64,000 bases of DNA from VBDM01 sp963699535 (lineage in GTDB: Bacteria > Pseudomonadota > Gammaproteobacteria > Burkholderiales > SG8-39): positions 115,388-179,387 of the forward strand of contig CAVOUJ010000013.1 in assembly GCA_963699535.1 (NCBI GenBank). Direction: 5' to 3'. The notes below the pieces were generated by a model that was not told the DNA's origin, did not search any database, and worked only from the letters and a program-made list of their open reading frames with translations. Of the stretch, positions 1-7,811 are shown one piece after another. The first letter of the stretch is position 1; every line of letters starts with the position of its first letter. Position numbers and translations under genes: made by a program.

Positions 1-1
1 C

Positions 2-1195
2 CTCGTCACTCTCGCCGCCGACTATCCTTCGTTGCCGGAGGCGCACTATGCGGTTGCGCAGGCCGCCGCCGGCGCGGGCGAGGACCGGGTTGCGCTCGAA
101 GAGGTCCGCAAGGCGCGGCAGCTCAAGCCCGACTGGGAAGCGGCAGTGCTGCTCGAATCGCAGCTGCTGCAGAAGGTTTCGGTCGATCAGGCCGCGGCCG
201 TGCTGGCCGATTTTCTCCAGAGGTATCCCGCCGCGCGCGAAACGCGACTCGCCTACGCGCGCACGCTCGTGACGCAAAAGCGCTTTACCGAGGCGCGCGC
301 CGAATTCGAGAGGCTCACCACCGGCGCTCCGGACAATACCGATATGAGGTTTGCCGTGGCGCTGCTTTCCCTTCAGCTCAAGGACTACGATGCGGCGGAA
401 AACGTATTGACCGGCTTGCTCGCAAGCCCGCACCGCGACAAGGACGGCGTACGCATGTACCTCGGCCAGATCGCCGAGGAACGGAAGAATCCTCCCGAGG
501 CCCTGCGCTGGTATGGCGAGGTGGGTGAGGGAGAGCATTACGTGCAAGCGCAGATCCGCTACGCGCAAGTGCTCGCAGGGCAAGGCAAGCTCGAAGCGGC
601 CCGGGCGCACCTGCAGGAGGCGGCTGCCAAGAACGGCCAGCAGCGCGTCGTACTGATTCTCGCCGAAGCACAGATTCTGCGCGAGGCCAACCGGCCCAAA
701 GAGGCATTCGACCTCGTGGGACAGGCGCTGGAGCGCATGCCGAACAACCCCGAGTTGCTCTACGACTACGCCATGCTGGCCGAGAAGGTCGAGCGGGTGG
801 ACATTCTGGAGGTGTCGCTTCGCAAGCTGATCGAGATACGTCCCGAGCACGCCCACGCGTACAACGCGCTCGGTTACTCGCTTGCCGACCGCAACATGCG
901 CCTGCCCGAAGCGCGCCAGCTGATCGAAAAAGCGCTGCAACTCGCCCCCGACGATTTCTTCATCATGGACAGCATGGGGTGGGTGCTATACCGGATGGGA
1001 AACAACCGGGATGCGCTCGGCTACCTGCGGCGGGCGTTCGCCGGCCGGCCCGATCCGGAAATCGCGGCCCACCTCGGCGAAGTGCTTTGGGTGCTCGGCG
1101 AGCGCGACGAGGCCGAGCGCGTCTGGAATGACGCGAACCGGGCGAGCCCGGACAACGAAACGCTCGTCAACACCATCAAGCGCCTGAAGCGCTGA
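2..1195 (+). CDS. TPR-repeat protein (5' end outside window)
   Basis: The reading frame is open from the first bases of the window, so the N-terminus is missing; about 397 residues are visible. Successive degenerate 34-residue tetratricopeptide repeats run through the whole protein, with typical A-L, Y-A and P-D/N spacing; the most recognisable are near the C-terminus (AYNALGYSLADRN..., MGWVLYRMGN...). TPR proteins are helical scaffolds for protein-protein contacts. A large TPR protein directly upstream of lolB is common in betaproteobacteria and is usually predicted to be exported and linked to envelope assembly, but no partner can be named here. The stop lies 6 bp before lolB, so the two are probably cotranscribed. 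The signal peptide, if any, is outside the window. Confidence 0.85.
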   Translation, partial: LVTLAADYPSLPEAHYAVAQAAAGAGEDRVALEEVRKARQLKPDWEAAVLLESQLLQKVSVDQAAAVLADFLQRYPAARETRLAYARTLVTQKRFTEARAEFERLTTGAPDNTDMRFAVALLSLQLKDYDAAENVLTGLLASPHRDKDGVRMYLGQIAEERKNPPEALRWYGEVGEGEHYVQAQIRYAQVLAGQGKLEAARAHLQEAAAKNGQQRVVLILAEAQILREANRPKEAFDLVGQALERMPNNPELLYDYAMLAEKVERVDILEVSLRKLIEIRPEHAHAYNALGYSLADRNMRLPEARQLIEKALQLAPDDFFIMDSMGWVLYRMGNNRDALGYLRRAFAGRPDPEIAAHLGEVLWVLGERDEAERVWNDANRASPDNETLVNTIKRLKR

Positions 1196-1201
1196 TTCTT
1201 C

Positions 1202-1735
1202 GTGGTGCGCCTTGCGCCCGGTCTTGCAGTTGCGGCCTTGCTTGCAGCGTGCGCGGCCCTACCAGAATCGTCGCCTCCTCCGCCGGGGGGCTTCGAGCTC
1301 TCCGGTCGCGTTGCGATCCGTCATCCAAAGGACGCGGCGTCCGGCCAGATCTTCTGGCGGCATTCGGATGACGCCGACGAGCTGCTGATCACGTCGTCCC
1401 TCGGCCAGGGGATCGCGCGCATCAACCGGGAACGCGACGAATACCGCCTGGTTACCGGTGACAACAAGCTGTACCGGGCTTTCGACGCCGAAAGCCTGAC
1501 CGAACAGGCACTCGGCTGGCGGCTGCCGCTTGCGGGCCTGCCGGATTGGGTGCGGGGACAGGCCAGTCCCGGGCGTCCGGCCGAGACGCGCCGGAACGCG
1601 AGTGGAACCCTGGAAGTACTGCAGGACGGCTGGCGCATCGCGTACGAGGAATTCCGGGAAGGCAGGCCGTTTCGGCTGCGCCTGTCGCGCGATGATCTGG
1701 AAATCCGCCTGATCGTGGATCGATGGACGGACTAG
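1202..1735 (+). CDS. lolB: Outer-membrane lipoprotein receptor LolB
   Basis: LolB accepts lipoproteins from the periplasmic carrier LolA and inserts them in the inner leaflet of the outer membrane. The 177-residue product starts with a short hydrophobic signal ending in a lipobox (LLAAC, Cys17). It continues with features typical of the family: FELSGRVAIRHP near the N-terminus, a GQIFWRHS strand and the C-terminal segment RLSRDDLEIRLIVDRW. The start is GTG; a second GTG follows immediately and cannot be excluded. It lies 6 bp after the TPR gene and overlaps ispE by 13 bp, the usual lolB-ispE pairing. Length fits the family (about 190-210 residues, slightly short). Confidence 0.9.
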   Translation: MVRLAPGLAVAALLAACAALPESSPPPPGGFELSGRVAIRHPKDAASGQIFWRHSDDADELLITSSLGQGIARINRERDEYRLVTGDNKLYRAFDAESLTEQALGWRLPLAGLPDWVRGQASPGRPAETRRNASGTLEVLQDGWRIAYEEFREGRPFRLRLSRDDLEIRLIVDRWTD

Positions 1736-2580
1736 ATCCCTGGGAACGTCGCTACCCGGCGCCGGCGAAGCTGAACCTGTTCCTGCACGTCGTCGGGCGG
1801 CGCCCGGACGGCTACCACCTGCTGCAGACTGCGTTTCGGCTGATCGAACGCTGCGACTGGCTGCGCTTTTCGCCGCGCAGGGATGACGAGGTGAAGCTGG
1901 CGAAGCCGCTGCCCGGCATCGCCGAAACCGACGAGCTCGCGGTGCGTGCCGCGCGTCTGCTCAAGAAAGAGGCCGGCTCGAAGCAAGGCGTCGACATCGA
2001 AATCGAAAAGAACATTCCCATCGGCGGGGGACTGGGCGGGGGCAGTTCCGATTGTGCGACCACGCTCGCCGTCCTGAACCGGCTGTGGAAGATCGACTTG
2101 CCGGGCGAGAGCCTCGCGGAGATGGCGCTGTCGCTCGGCGCAGACGTTCCGTTCTTTCTTCTTGGGGGCAATGCGTTCGCCGAGGGCGTAGGCGAGCGCC
2201 TTACGCCGCTCGAACTCCCGAGTGCATGGTACGTGGTGCTGGTCCCTCCGGTATCCGTATCGACGCGGGAAATCTTCGCTGCTTCTGAATTGACACGAAA
2301 TTCGCAAACCATCAAAATATCAAGCTTTTCGGCCGGTTTCGGGAGAAACGATCTGGAGCCGGTCGTGTGCCGGCGTCATGCTGAAGTGGCGGCGCATCTC
2401 GAATGGCTCAGGCAGTTCGGAGATGCGCGCATGAGCGGTTCGGGCGCCTGCGTATTCGCCGAATTCGTGACCGAGCGCGAAGCGCGCTCGGTCCTGTCCA
2501 GGATGCCCGCGCAGATGCGCGGCTTCGTCGTGAAGGGGCTGGAGAGCCATCCCCTAGCGGCGCTGCTGGAGCAAGGTTAG
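1723..2580 (+). CDS. ispE: 4-diphosphocytidyl-2-C-methyl-D-erythritol kinase
   Basis: IspE phosphorylates CDP-methylerythritol with ATP in the MEP pathway to isopentenyl diphosphate. It is a cytoplasmic GHMP-family kinase. The N-terminal YPAPAKLNLFLHVVGRR holds the conserved substrate Lys (about residue 16). The glycine-rich ATP loop PIGGGLGGGSSD is at about 99-110, LGADVPFFL carries the catalytic Asp, and the third GHMP motif is MSGSGACVFAEF near the C-terminus. At 285 residues it has full family length. The ATG lies inside the end of lolB (13-bp overlap), suggesting translational coupling. tRNA(Gln) begins only 4 bp after the stop, so a shared transcript is likely. Confidence 0.97.
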   Translation: MDGLDPWERRYPAPAKLNLFLHVVGRRPDGYHLLQTAFRLIERCDWLRFSPRRDDEVKLAKPLPGIAETDELAVRAARLLKKEAGSKQGVDIEIEKNIPIGGGLGGGSSDCATTLAVLNRLWKIDLPGESLAEMALSLGADVPFFLLGGNAFAEGVGERLTPLELPSAWYVVLVPPVSVSTREIFAASELTRNSQTIKISSFSAGFGRNDLEPVVCRRHAEVAAHLEWLRQFGDARMSGSGACVFAEFVTEREARSVLSRMPAQMRGFVVKGLESHPLAALLEQG

Positions 2581-2584
2581 CGCC

Positions 2585-2661
2585 TGGGGAGTCGCCAAGC
2601 TGGTTAAGGCAGCGGATTTTGATTCCGCCATGCGAGGGTTCGAATCCTTCCTCCCCAGCCA
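2585..2661 (+). tRNA. tRNA-Gln (anticodon TTG)
   Basis: A full cloverleaf can be folded. The acceptor arm TGGGGAG pairs with CTCCCCA. The anticodon stem GCGGA/TCCGC encloses the loop TTTTGAT, giving anticodon TTG. The T-arm contains GGTTCGAATCC, and a CCA end is encoded. It follows ispE by 4 bp and precedes prs, a conserved neighbourhood in betaproteobacteria. Confidence 0.97.
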
Positions 2662-2759
2662 ACGAACAGGGACTGGAGGCTAGGGACTAGGGGTTAGGCA
2701 AGCGGGTTTTGAAGCGAGCTGGAGCCCCCAGCCCCTAACCCCCACCTTGGTCGACGCGC
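2662..2759 (+). other. tRNA(Gln)-prs spacer with G-rich/C-rich complementary tracts
   Basis: This short non-coding gap holds repeated GGGACT/AGGGG words (about 2668-2698) followed by a C-rich counterpart (CCCCTAACCCCC, about 2732-2743). Together they can form a long imperfect hairpin just before prs. No clear promoter is visible. It may be a transcript-processing hairpin after the tRNA or simply low-complexity repeat DNA. Confidence 0.35.
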
Positions 2760-3710
2760 ATGGCCTACGAAAGCCTGATGGTTTTCACCGGGAACGCCAA
2801 CCCGCTGCTCGCGCACGCGGTGGTGCGGCGGCTCAACATCCCGCTCGGTCACGCTACCGTAGGCAAGTTCTCCGACGGCGAGATCATGGTGGAGTTGCTG
2901 GAGAACGTCCGCGGAAAGGACTGTTTCGTGCTGCAGTCCACATGTGCACCCGCAAACGACAGCTTGATGGAGGTGCTGCTGATCGTCGATGCGCTGAAAC
3001 GTGCCTCTGCGGCCCGGGTTACCGCGGCGCTGCCGTACATGGGTTACGCGCGCCAGGACCGGCGCCCGCGCTCGGCTCGAGTGGCGATCAGCGCGAAGGT
3101 GGCTGCGAATATGCTGCAGGCCGTGGGCGTTGACCGCGTGATGACGATGGATCTGCATGCGGACCAGATCCAGGGTTTTTTCGACGTGCCGGTGGACAAC
3201 ATCTACGCGACGCCGGTGCTGCTCGGTGACGTGTGGAAGCACCAATACGAGAATTTGCTGGTGGTGTCGCCCGACGTGGGTGGCGTCGTGCGGGCGCGGG
3301 CGCTGGCGAAGCGTCTGGAGTCGGACCTGGCGATCATCGACAAGCGCAGGCCGCAGCCGAACGTGTCGGAAGTGATGAACGTGATCGGCGATGTGAAGGG
3401 CCGCAACTGCGTCATCATGGACGACATGGTGGATACGGCCAACACGCTGTGCAAGGCGGCGCAGGCGCTGAAGGAGGAAGGCGCGATCCGCGTGGTGGCC
3501 TATTGCACCCACGCGGTCCTCTCGGGCGGCGCGGTGGAGCGCATCGCCGAGTCGGAACTGGACGAGCTGGTGGTGACCGATTCGATCCCGCTCTCCAAAG
3601 CCGGGCAGGCGTGCAAGAAGATTCGCGTGCTGTCGGTGGCAGGCCTGCTTGCGGAGACGATCCTGCGCATCAGCAACGAGGATTCGGTCAGTTCGCTGTT
3701 TATGGAGTAG
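2760..3710 (+). CDS. prs: Ribose-phosphate pyrophosphokinase
   Basis: Prs makes PRPP from ribose 5-phosphate and ATP, supplying purine, pyrimidine, histidine, tryptophan and NAD synthesis. The 316 residues match the class I enzyme: N-terminal MVFTGNANPLLAHAV, the ATP-binding region YARQDRRPR, the flexible loop, DLHADQIQGFFDVPVDN (Mg/ATP site), VVSPDVGGVVRARALAK, and the PRPP-binding loop CVIMDDMVDTANT. The C-terminus ends in the usual EDSVSSLFM. The ATG start gives the standard N-terminus. It is placed between tRNA(Gln) and rplY as in many betaproteobacteria and is likely cotranscribed with rplY, 53 bp downstream. Confidence 0.98.
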   Translation: MAYESLMVFTGNANPLLAHAVVRRLNIPLGHATVGKFSDGEIMVELLENVRGKDCFVLQSTCAPANDSLMEVLLIVDALKRASAARVTAALPYMGYARQDRRPRSARVAISAKVAANMLQAVGVDRVMTMDLHADQIQGFFDVPVDNIYATPVLLGDVWKHQYENLLVVSPDVGGVVRARALAKRLESDLAIIDKRRPQPNVSEVMNVIGDVKGRNCVIMDDMVDTANTLCKAAQALKEEGAIRVVAYCTHAVLSGGAVERIAESELDELVVTDSIPLSKAGQACKKIRVLSVAGLLAETILRISNEDSVSSLFME

Positions 3711-3763
3711 TCGTTTTCGGCGTCATCGGGTCGCGGATGTCGCCTTACTTTAGGAGTGAAACA

Positions 3764-4534
3764 ATGGCAATCGAAGTCGTCGCGCAAACGCGCAAGCTGC
3801 AGGGAACGGGTGCGAGCCGCCGCCTGCGCCGCACCGGCAAGGTCCCCGGGATCCTGTACGGGGGCAAGAAGCCGGCGGTCACCATCGAGCTCGAGCACAA
3901 CCCGCTGTACCACCACCTTCGGAACGAGAAGTTTCACGCCTCGATCCTGACGCTCGCGCTGGACGGCGCGAAGGAGCAGGTGCTGCTGCGCTCGGTGAAC
4001 ATGCATCCCTTCAAGACGGAGGTGCAGCACATCGACTTTCAGCGGGTTTCGGCGGACGAGAAGGTCCACATGAAAGTGCCGCTGCACTTCGTCAAAGCGG
4101 AAGATTCTCCTGCGATCAAGGAGCAGGGTGGGCTGATCACTCACGTGCTCAACGAGATCGACATCCGCTGCCTCCCCGGTGACCTTCCCGAGTTCGTCGA
4201 GGTGGACCTGTCGGGGCTCGCGGTCGGGCACTCGATACACGTGCGCGAGCTGGTACTGCCCAAGGGCGTGGAGCTGGCCGTGAAGGGCACCGAGAATCCG
4301 ACGGTTGCCTCGGCGCAGATCCCGAAGGCGGCAATCGCCGAGGAAGAGGAAGCCGCTGCCGCCGCTGCGGCTGCCGGGGTCGAGGGCGCTGTTGCGCCCG
4401 CGGCCGAGGCCGTTCCCGCCGCCGCCGATGTGCCGACCGTCAAGCAAAAGGCGCCGGAAGCTGCTCCAGCCGCAGAGGAAAAAGGAGGCAAGGGCGGCAA
4501 AGGGGAGAAGTCCGACAAAGGCGACAAGAGATAG
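3764..4534 (+). CDS. rplY: 50S ribosomal protein L25 / general stress protein Ctc
   Basis: L25 binds 5S rRNA in the large ribosomal subunit. The chosen ATG follows an aggag ribosome-binding site with 7-8 bp spacing and gives the canonical MAIEVVAQTRKLQGTGASRR start; the frame is open further upstream, but that part has no L25 similarity. Residues about 1-95 form the L25 domain (GKVPGILYGG motif) and about 100-190 the TL5/CTC beta domain. The 256-residue length shows this is the long CTC form. The last 60 residues are an Ala/Glu/Pro then Lys/Gly-rich low-complexity tail, common in betaproteobacterial homologues. A strong intrinsic terminator follows. Confidence 0.96.
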   Translation: MAIEVVAQTRKLQGTGASRRLRRTGKVPGILYGGKKPAVTIELEHNPLYHHLRNEKFHASILTLALDGAKEQVLLRSVNMHPFKTEVQHIDFQRVSADEKVHMKVPLHFVKAEDSPAIKEQGGLITHVLNEIDIRCLPGDLPEFVEVDLSGLAVGHSIHVRELVLPKGVELAVKGTENPTVASAQIPKAAIAEEEEAAAAAAAAGVEGAVAPAAEAVPAAADVPTVKQKAPEAAPAAEEKGGKGGKGEKSDKGDKR

Positions 4535-4556
4535 CGCTTCGGACCGCCTCGACAAA

Positions 4557-4584
4557 GGGCGCGGCGAACCCCGCGCCCTTTTTT
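4557..4584 (+). terminator. Rho-independent terminator after rplY
   Basis: A perfect 8-bp GC stem (gggcgcgg / ccgcgccc) with a 6-nt loop, preceded by AAA and followed by six T residues, forms a textbook intrinsic terminator 22 bp after the rplY stop. Its T-run ends 4 nt before the pth start codon. Confidence 0.9.
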
Positions 4585-4588
4585 ATCC

Positions 4589-5167
4589 ATGCATTCTCTA
4601 AGACTGATTGCCGGCCTCGGAAATCCCGGAAGGAAACACGAAAAGGACCGGCACAACGTTGGCTTCTGGTTCGTTTCGCGCCTCGCTGCCGGGGAGCGCG
4701 TAGAGCTGAAGGCGGTCGCCAAGTATCACGGTCTGCTCGGCAAGCTCGCGAGGCCTGCCGGAGACCTGTGGCTATTGTTGCCGCAGACTTACATGAACCT
4801 CTCGGGCAAATCGGTGGGAGCGCTGGCACGCTTCTACAAGGTCCAGCCGGCCGAAGTGCTGGTGGTGCACGACGAGCTCGATTTTCCGCCTGGGGTGGCG
4901 AAATTGAAGCTCGGCGGTGGCGTCGCCGGCCACAACGGGCTGAAGGACATCGCCGCGCAGCTCGGCAGCCAGGGTTTCTGGAGGTTGCGGATCGGCATCG
5001 GCCACCCGGGGGACAAGAACCTGGTCGCCGACTACGTTCTTGACTCACCGCGGGCGGCCGAGCGCGAACTGATCGAAGCAGCGCTCGTGCGCGCGCTTGA
5101 CGTCGCCGGGCTGCTGCTCGATAGCGACATGCAGGCGGCGATGCTCAGACTGCATACGCAAAGCTGA
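4589..5167 (+). CDS. pth: Peptidyl-tRNA hydrolase
   Basis: Pth cleaves peptidyl-tRNAs released by premature translation termination. The 192-residue protein shows all family motifs: LIAGLGNPG (Asn near residue 12), the catalytic His in DRHNVGFWFV, the PQTYMNLSGKSV loop, HDELDFPPG with the catalytic Asp, and GGGVAGHNGLKDI. The ATG gives the normal N-terminus, but it sits 4 nt after the T-run of the rplY terminator and has no visible Shine-Dalgarno sequence. A transcript starting at the terminator end would be nearly leaderless; read-through from rplY or an upstream promoter is the alternative. Its stop overlaps the ychF start (TGATG). Confidence 0.97.
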   Translation: MHSLRLIAGLGNPGRKHEKDRHNVGFWFVSRLAAGERVELKAVAKYHGLLGKLARPAGDLWLLLPQTYMNLSGKSVGALARFYKVQPAEVLVVHDELDFPPGVAKLKLGGGVAGHNGLKDIAAQLGSQGFWRLRIGIGHPGDKNLVADYVLDSPRAAERELIEAALVRALDVAGLLLDSDMQAAMLRLHTQS

Positions 5168-6261
5168 TGCCTCTGAATTGCGGCATCGTCGGTCTGCCCA
5201 ACGTCGGCAAATCCACGCTCTTCAATGCTCTGACCAAGGCGGGGATCGCGGCGGAAAACTACCCGTTCTGCACGATCGAGCCGAACGTCGGCATCGTCGA
5301 AGTGCCCGATCCGCGTCTTGCGCAGATCGCGGCGATCGCCAAGCCCAAGAAAGTCGTCGGTGCGGCGGTTGAATTCGTGGATATCGCGGGACTCGTGGCC
5401 GGGGCGTCGAAAGGCGAGGGACTGGGCAACCAGTTCCTCGCCAACATCCGCGAGTGCGAGGCCATCGCGCACGTGGTGCGCTGCTTCGAGGATCCGAACG
5501 TCGTGCACGTCGCCGGAAGCGTGAATCCGGTCTCGGACATCGAAATCATCCACACCGAGCTTGCGCTGGCGGATCTTGCGACCGTCGAGAAGACCTACGC
5601 GCGTTACGAGAAGGTGGCGAAGGCGGGCGGCGACAAGGAAGCGCAGCGCATCATCGCCGTGCTCGACAAAGTGCGGCCGGCGCTTGACGCTGCGCGCCCG
5701 GCGCGCAACGTGCCCTTGTCCAAAGAGGAGCAGGCGGTGATCAGGCCGCTCTTCCTCATGACGTCGAAGCCCGAGATGTTCGTCGCCAACGTCGCCGAGC
5801 ACGGGTTCGAGAGCAATCCGCTGCTCGAACAGGTCAAAGGCTACGCGAAAGGCGTCGATTCTCCGGTGGTGCCGATCTGCGCGGCGCTGGAAGCTCAGAT
5901 CGCCGATCTTTCCGACGAGGACAAGCAGGTTTTCCTCGACGACATGGGAATGAAGGAGCCGGGCCTGAACCGACTGATCCGCGCCGGCTACGCGCTGCTC
6001 GGCCTTCAGACGTTCTTCACCGCGGGACCGAAGGAAGTGCACGCCTGGACCGTGCCGGTCGGCGCGACCGCGCCGCAGGCCGCGGGCGTGATCCACACCG
6101 ATTTCGAGCGCGGATTCATCCGCGCCGAGGTCATCGCTTTCGCCGATTACGTCGCCTGCGGGGGCGAGCAGGGGGCGAAAGAAGCAGGGAAGATGCGGCT
6201 CGAGGGGAAGGATTACGTCGTGCGCGACGGCGACGTGATCTACTTCAGGTTCGCCGTGTGA
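5167..6261 (+). CDS. ychF: Redox-regulated ATPase YchF (Obg family)
   Basis: YchF is a TRAFAC P-loop NTPase of the Obg group that prefers ATP and associates with ribosomes. At 364 residues it matches the family length of about 363. Motifs: G1 loop GLPNVGKST at about residues 8-16, G2/G3 region ENYPFCTIEPNVG and VEFVDIAGLV, and the altered base-recognition segment SKPEMFVANVAE that replaces NKxD and explains ATP preference. A coiled-coil insert lies near residues 130-190, and the C-terminal TGS domain holds IHTDFERGFIRAEV. It overlaps the pth stop by 1 bp, the standard pth-ychF pair, and converges with gabD 10 bp downstream. Confidence 0.98.
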   Translation: MPLNCGIVGLPNVGKSTLFNALTKAGIAAENYPFCTIEPNVGIVEVPDPRLAQIAAIAKPKKVVGAAVEFVDIAGLVAGASKGEGLGNQFLANIRECEAIAHVVRCFEDPNVVHVAGSVNPVSDIEIIHTELALADLATVEKTYARYEKVAKAGGDKEAQRIIAVLDKVRPALDAARPARNVPLSKEEQAVIRPLFLMTSKPEMFVANVAEHGFESNPLLEQVKGYAKGVDSPVVPICAALEAQIADLSDEDKQVFLDDMGMKEPGLNRLIRAGYALLGLQTFFTAGPKEVHAWTVPVGATAPQAAGVIHTDFERGFIRAEVIAFADYVACGGEQGAKEAGKMRLEGKDYVVRDGDVIYFRFAV

Positions 6262-6271
6262 CGGTCGACCC

Positions 6272-7762
6272 TCAGCGATCCACCCCGCCCATGCACAGGT
6301 ACTTCACTACGAGATAGTCCTCGATCCCGTACTTCGAGCCCTCGCGGCCCATCCCTGATTCCTTCACCCCCCCGAAGGGAGCGACCTCGGTGGAGATGAT
6401 GCCGGTGTTGATGCCGACGATGCCGTACTCGAGCGCCTCGGCGACGCGCCAGACGCGGTTGACGTCGCGGCCGTAGAAGTACGACGCGAGCCCGAATTCG
6501 GTGTCGTTGGCGAGTTTGATCGCTTCTTTCTCGTCCTTGAAGCGGAAGAGCGGCGCCACCGGGCCGAAGGTCTCTTCCTTGGTGACTTTCATCGTGGTGT
6601 TGACGTTGGCGAGCACGGTCGGCTCGAAGAAGGTTCCGCCGAGCGCGTGGCGCTTGCCGCCGGTCAGCACCTTGGCGCCTTTCGCAATCGCGTCCGCGAT
6701 GTGCTCTTCGACTTTTTCTACCGCGGCCTTTTCGATGAGGGGACCCTGCACGACGCCGGGCTCCATGCCGTTGCCGACTTTCATCGCCTTCACTTTCTCG
6801 GTGAGCTTGGCGGCGAAGGCGTCGTAGACCTTGTCCTGCACCAGCAGGCGGTTCGCGCACACGCAGGTCTGGCCGGTGTTGCGGTACTTGGAGGCGAGCG
6901 CGCCTTCGACCGCGGCGTCCAGGTCGGCGTCGTCGAATACGATGAAGGGAGCGTTGCCGCCGAGCTCCATCGAAGTCTTCTTCACCGTCTTCGAGCACTG
7001 CTCGAGAAGGATCTTGCCGACCGCGGTCGAGCCGGTGAAGGTGACCTTGCGCACGATCGGATTGGAGGTGATCTCGCCGCCGATGGCGGAGGAGCTGCCG
7101 GTGACGACGCTGAACACGCCCTTGGGGATGCCGGCGCGCTCGCCCAGCTCGGCCATCGCCAGCGCCGAATAGGGCGTCATCGTGGCGGGCTTGAGCACCA
7201 TGGTGCAGCCGGCCGCGAGCGCCGGCCCGGATTTGCGCGTGATCATGGCGTTGGGGAAATTCCAGGGCGTGATCGCCGCGCACACGCCGATCGGCTCCTT
7301 CAGGACGACGATGCGCTTGTCGGCCTGGTGTCCTGGAATGGTGTCGCCGTAGATGCGTTTCGCTTCCTCGGCGAACCACTCGATGAAGGAGGCGCCGTAG
7401 GAGATCTCGGTGCGTGCTTCCGCGAGAGGCTTGCCCTGCTCGGCGGTGAGTATTCTGGCGAGGTCCTCCTGGTTCGCCATCATCAGGTCGAACCACTTGC
7501 GCAGAATGTTCGCACGCTCCTTCGCCGTCCTAGCGCGCCAGGCGGGCATCGCGGCGTTGGCCGCCTCGATCGCCCGGCGCGTCTCTGCTGCGCCCATGTT
7601 GGGCACGGTGCCGAGGATCTCGCCGGTGGCGGGGTTGTTGACGGGAATGGACTTTCCGCTGTCGGCGTCGGCCCATTTGCCGTCGATGTAGCACTGCTGG
7701 CGAAAGAGGGAAGGGTCCTTGAGATTGAGCGCGGCGATGCCGGAGATCTTGGGGTCGTTCAT
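6272..7762 (-). CDS. gabD: NAD(P)-dependent succinate-semialdehyde dehydrogenase
   Basis: This aldehyde dehydrogenase family member oxidises succinate semialdehyde to succinate, the last step of GABA degradation. At 496 residues it has the GabD length. Visible motifs are ITPWNFPNAMITRK (cofactor site), the Rossmann GSTAVGK segment, the general-base Glu in MELGGNAPF (about residue 267) and the catalytic Cys in GQTCVCANR (about residue 300). The second Cys two residues away in CVC is the redox-switch pair seen in many GabD enzymes. The start has a GGAG ribosome-binding site 4-5 bp upstream. No gabT or regulator adjoins, so the substrate assignment is by family only. Confidence 0.92.
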   Translation of the reverse strand: MNDPKISGIAALNLKDPSLFRQQCYIDGKWADADSGKSIPVNNPATGEILGTVPNMGAAETRRAIEAANAAMPAWRARTAKERANILRKWFDLMMANQEDLARILTAEQGKPLAEARTEISYGASFIEWFAEEAKRIYGDTIPGHQADKRIVVLKEPIGVCAAITPWNFPNAMITRKSGPALAAGCTMVLKPATMTPYSALAMAELGERAGIPKGVFSVVTGSSSAIGGEITSNPIVRKVTFTGSTAVGKILLEQCSKTVKKTSMELGGNAPFIVFDDADLDAAVEGALASKYRNTGQTCVCANRLLVQDKVYDAFAAKLTEKVKAMKVGNGMEPGVVQGPLIEKAAVEKVEEHIADAIAKGAKVLTGGKRHALGGTFFEPTVLANVNTTMKVTKEETFGPVAPLFRFKDEKEAIKLANDTEFGLASYFYGRDVNRVWRVAEALEYGIVGINTGIISTEVAPFGGVKESGMGREGSKYGIEDYLVVKYLCMGGVDR

Positions 7763-7811
7763 GGGGACTCCGTGGGGATAGTACGGCCGAGTCGGCCGGA
7801 ACAGGGCAATC

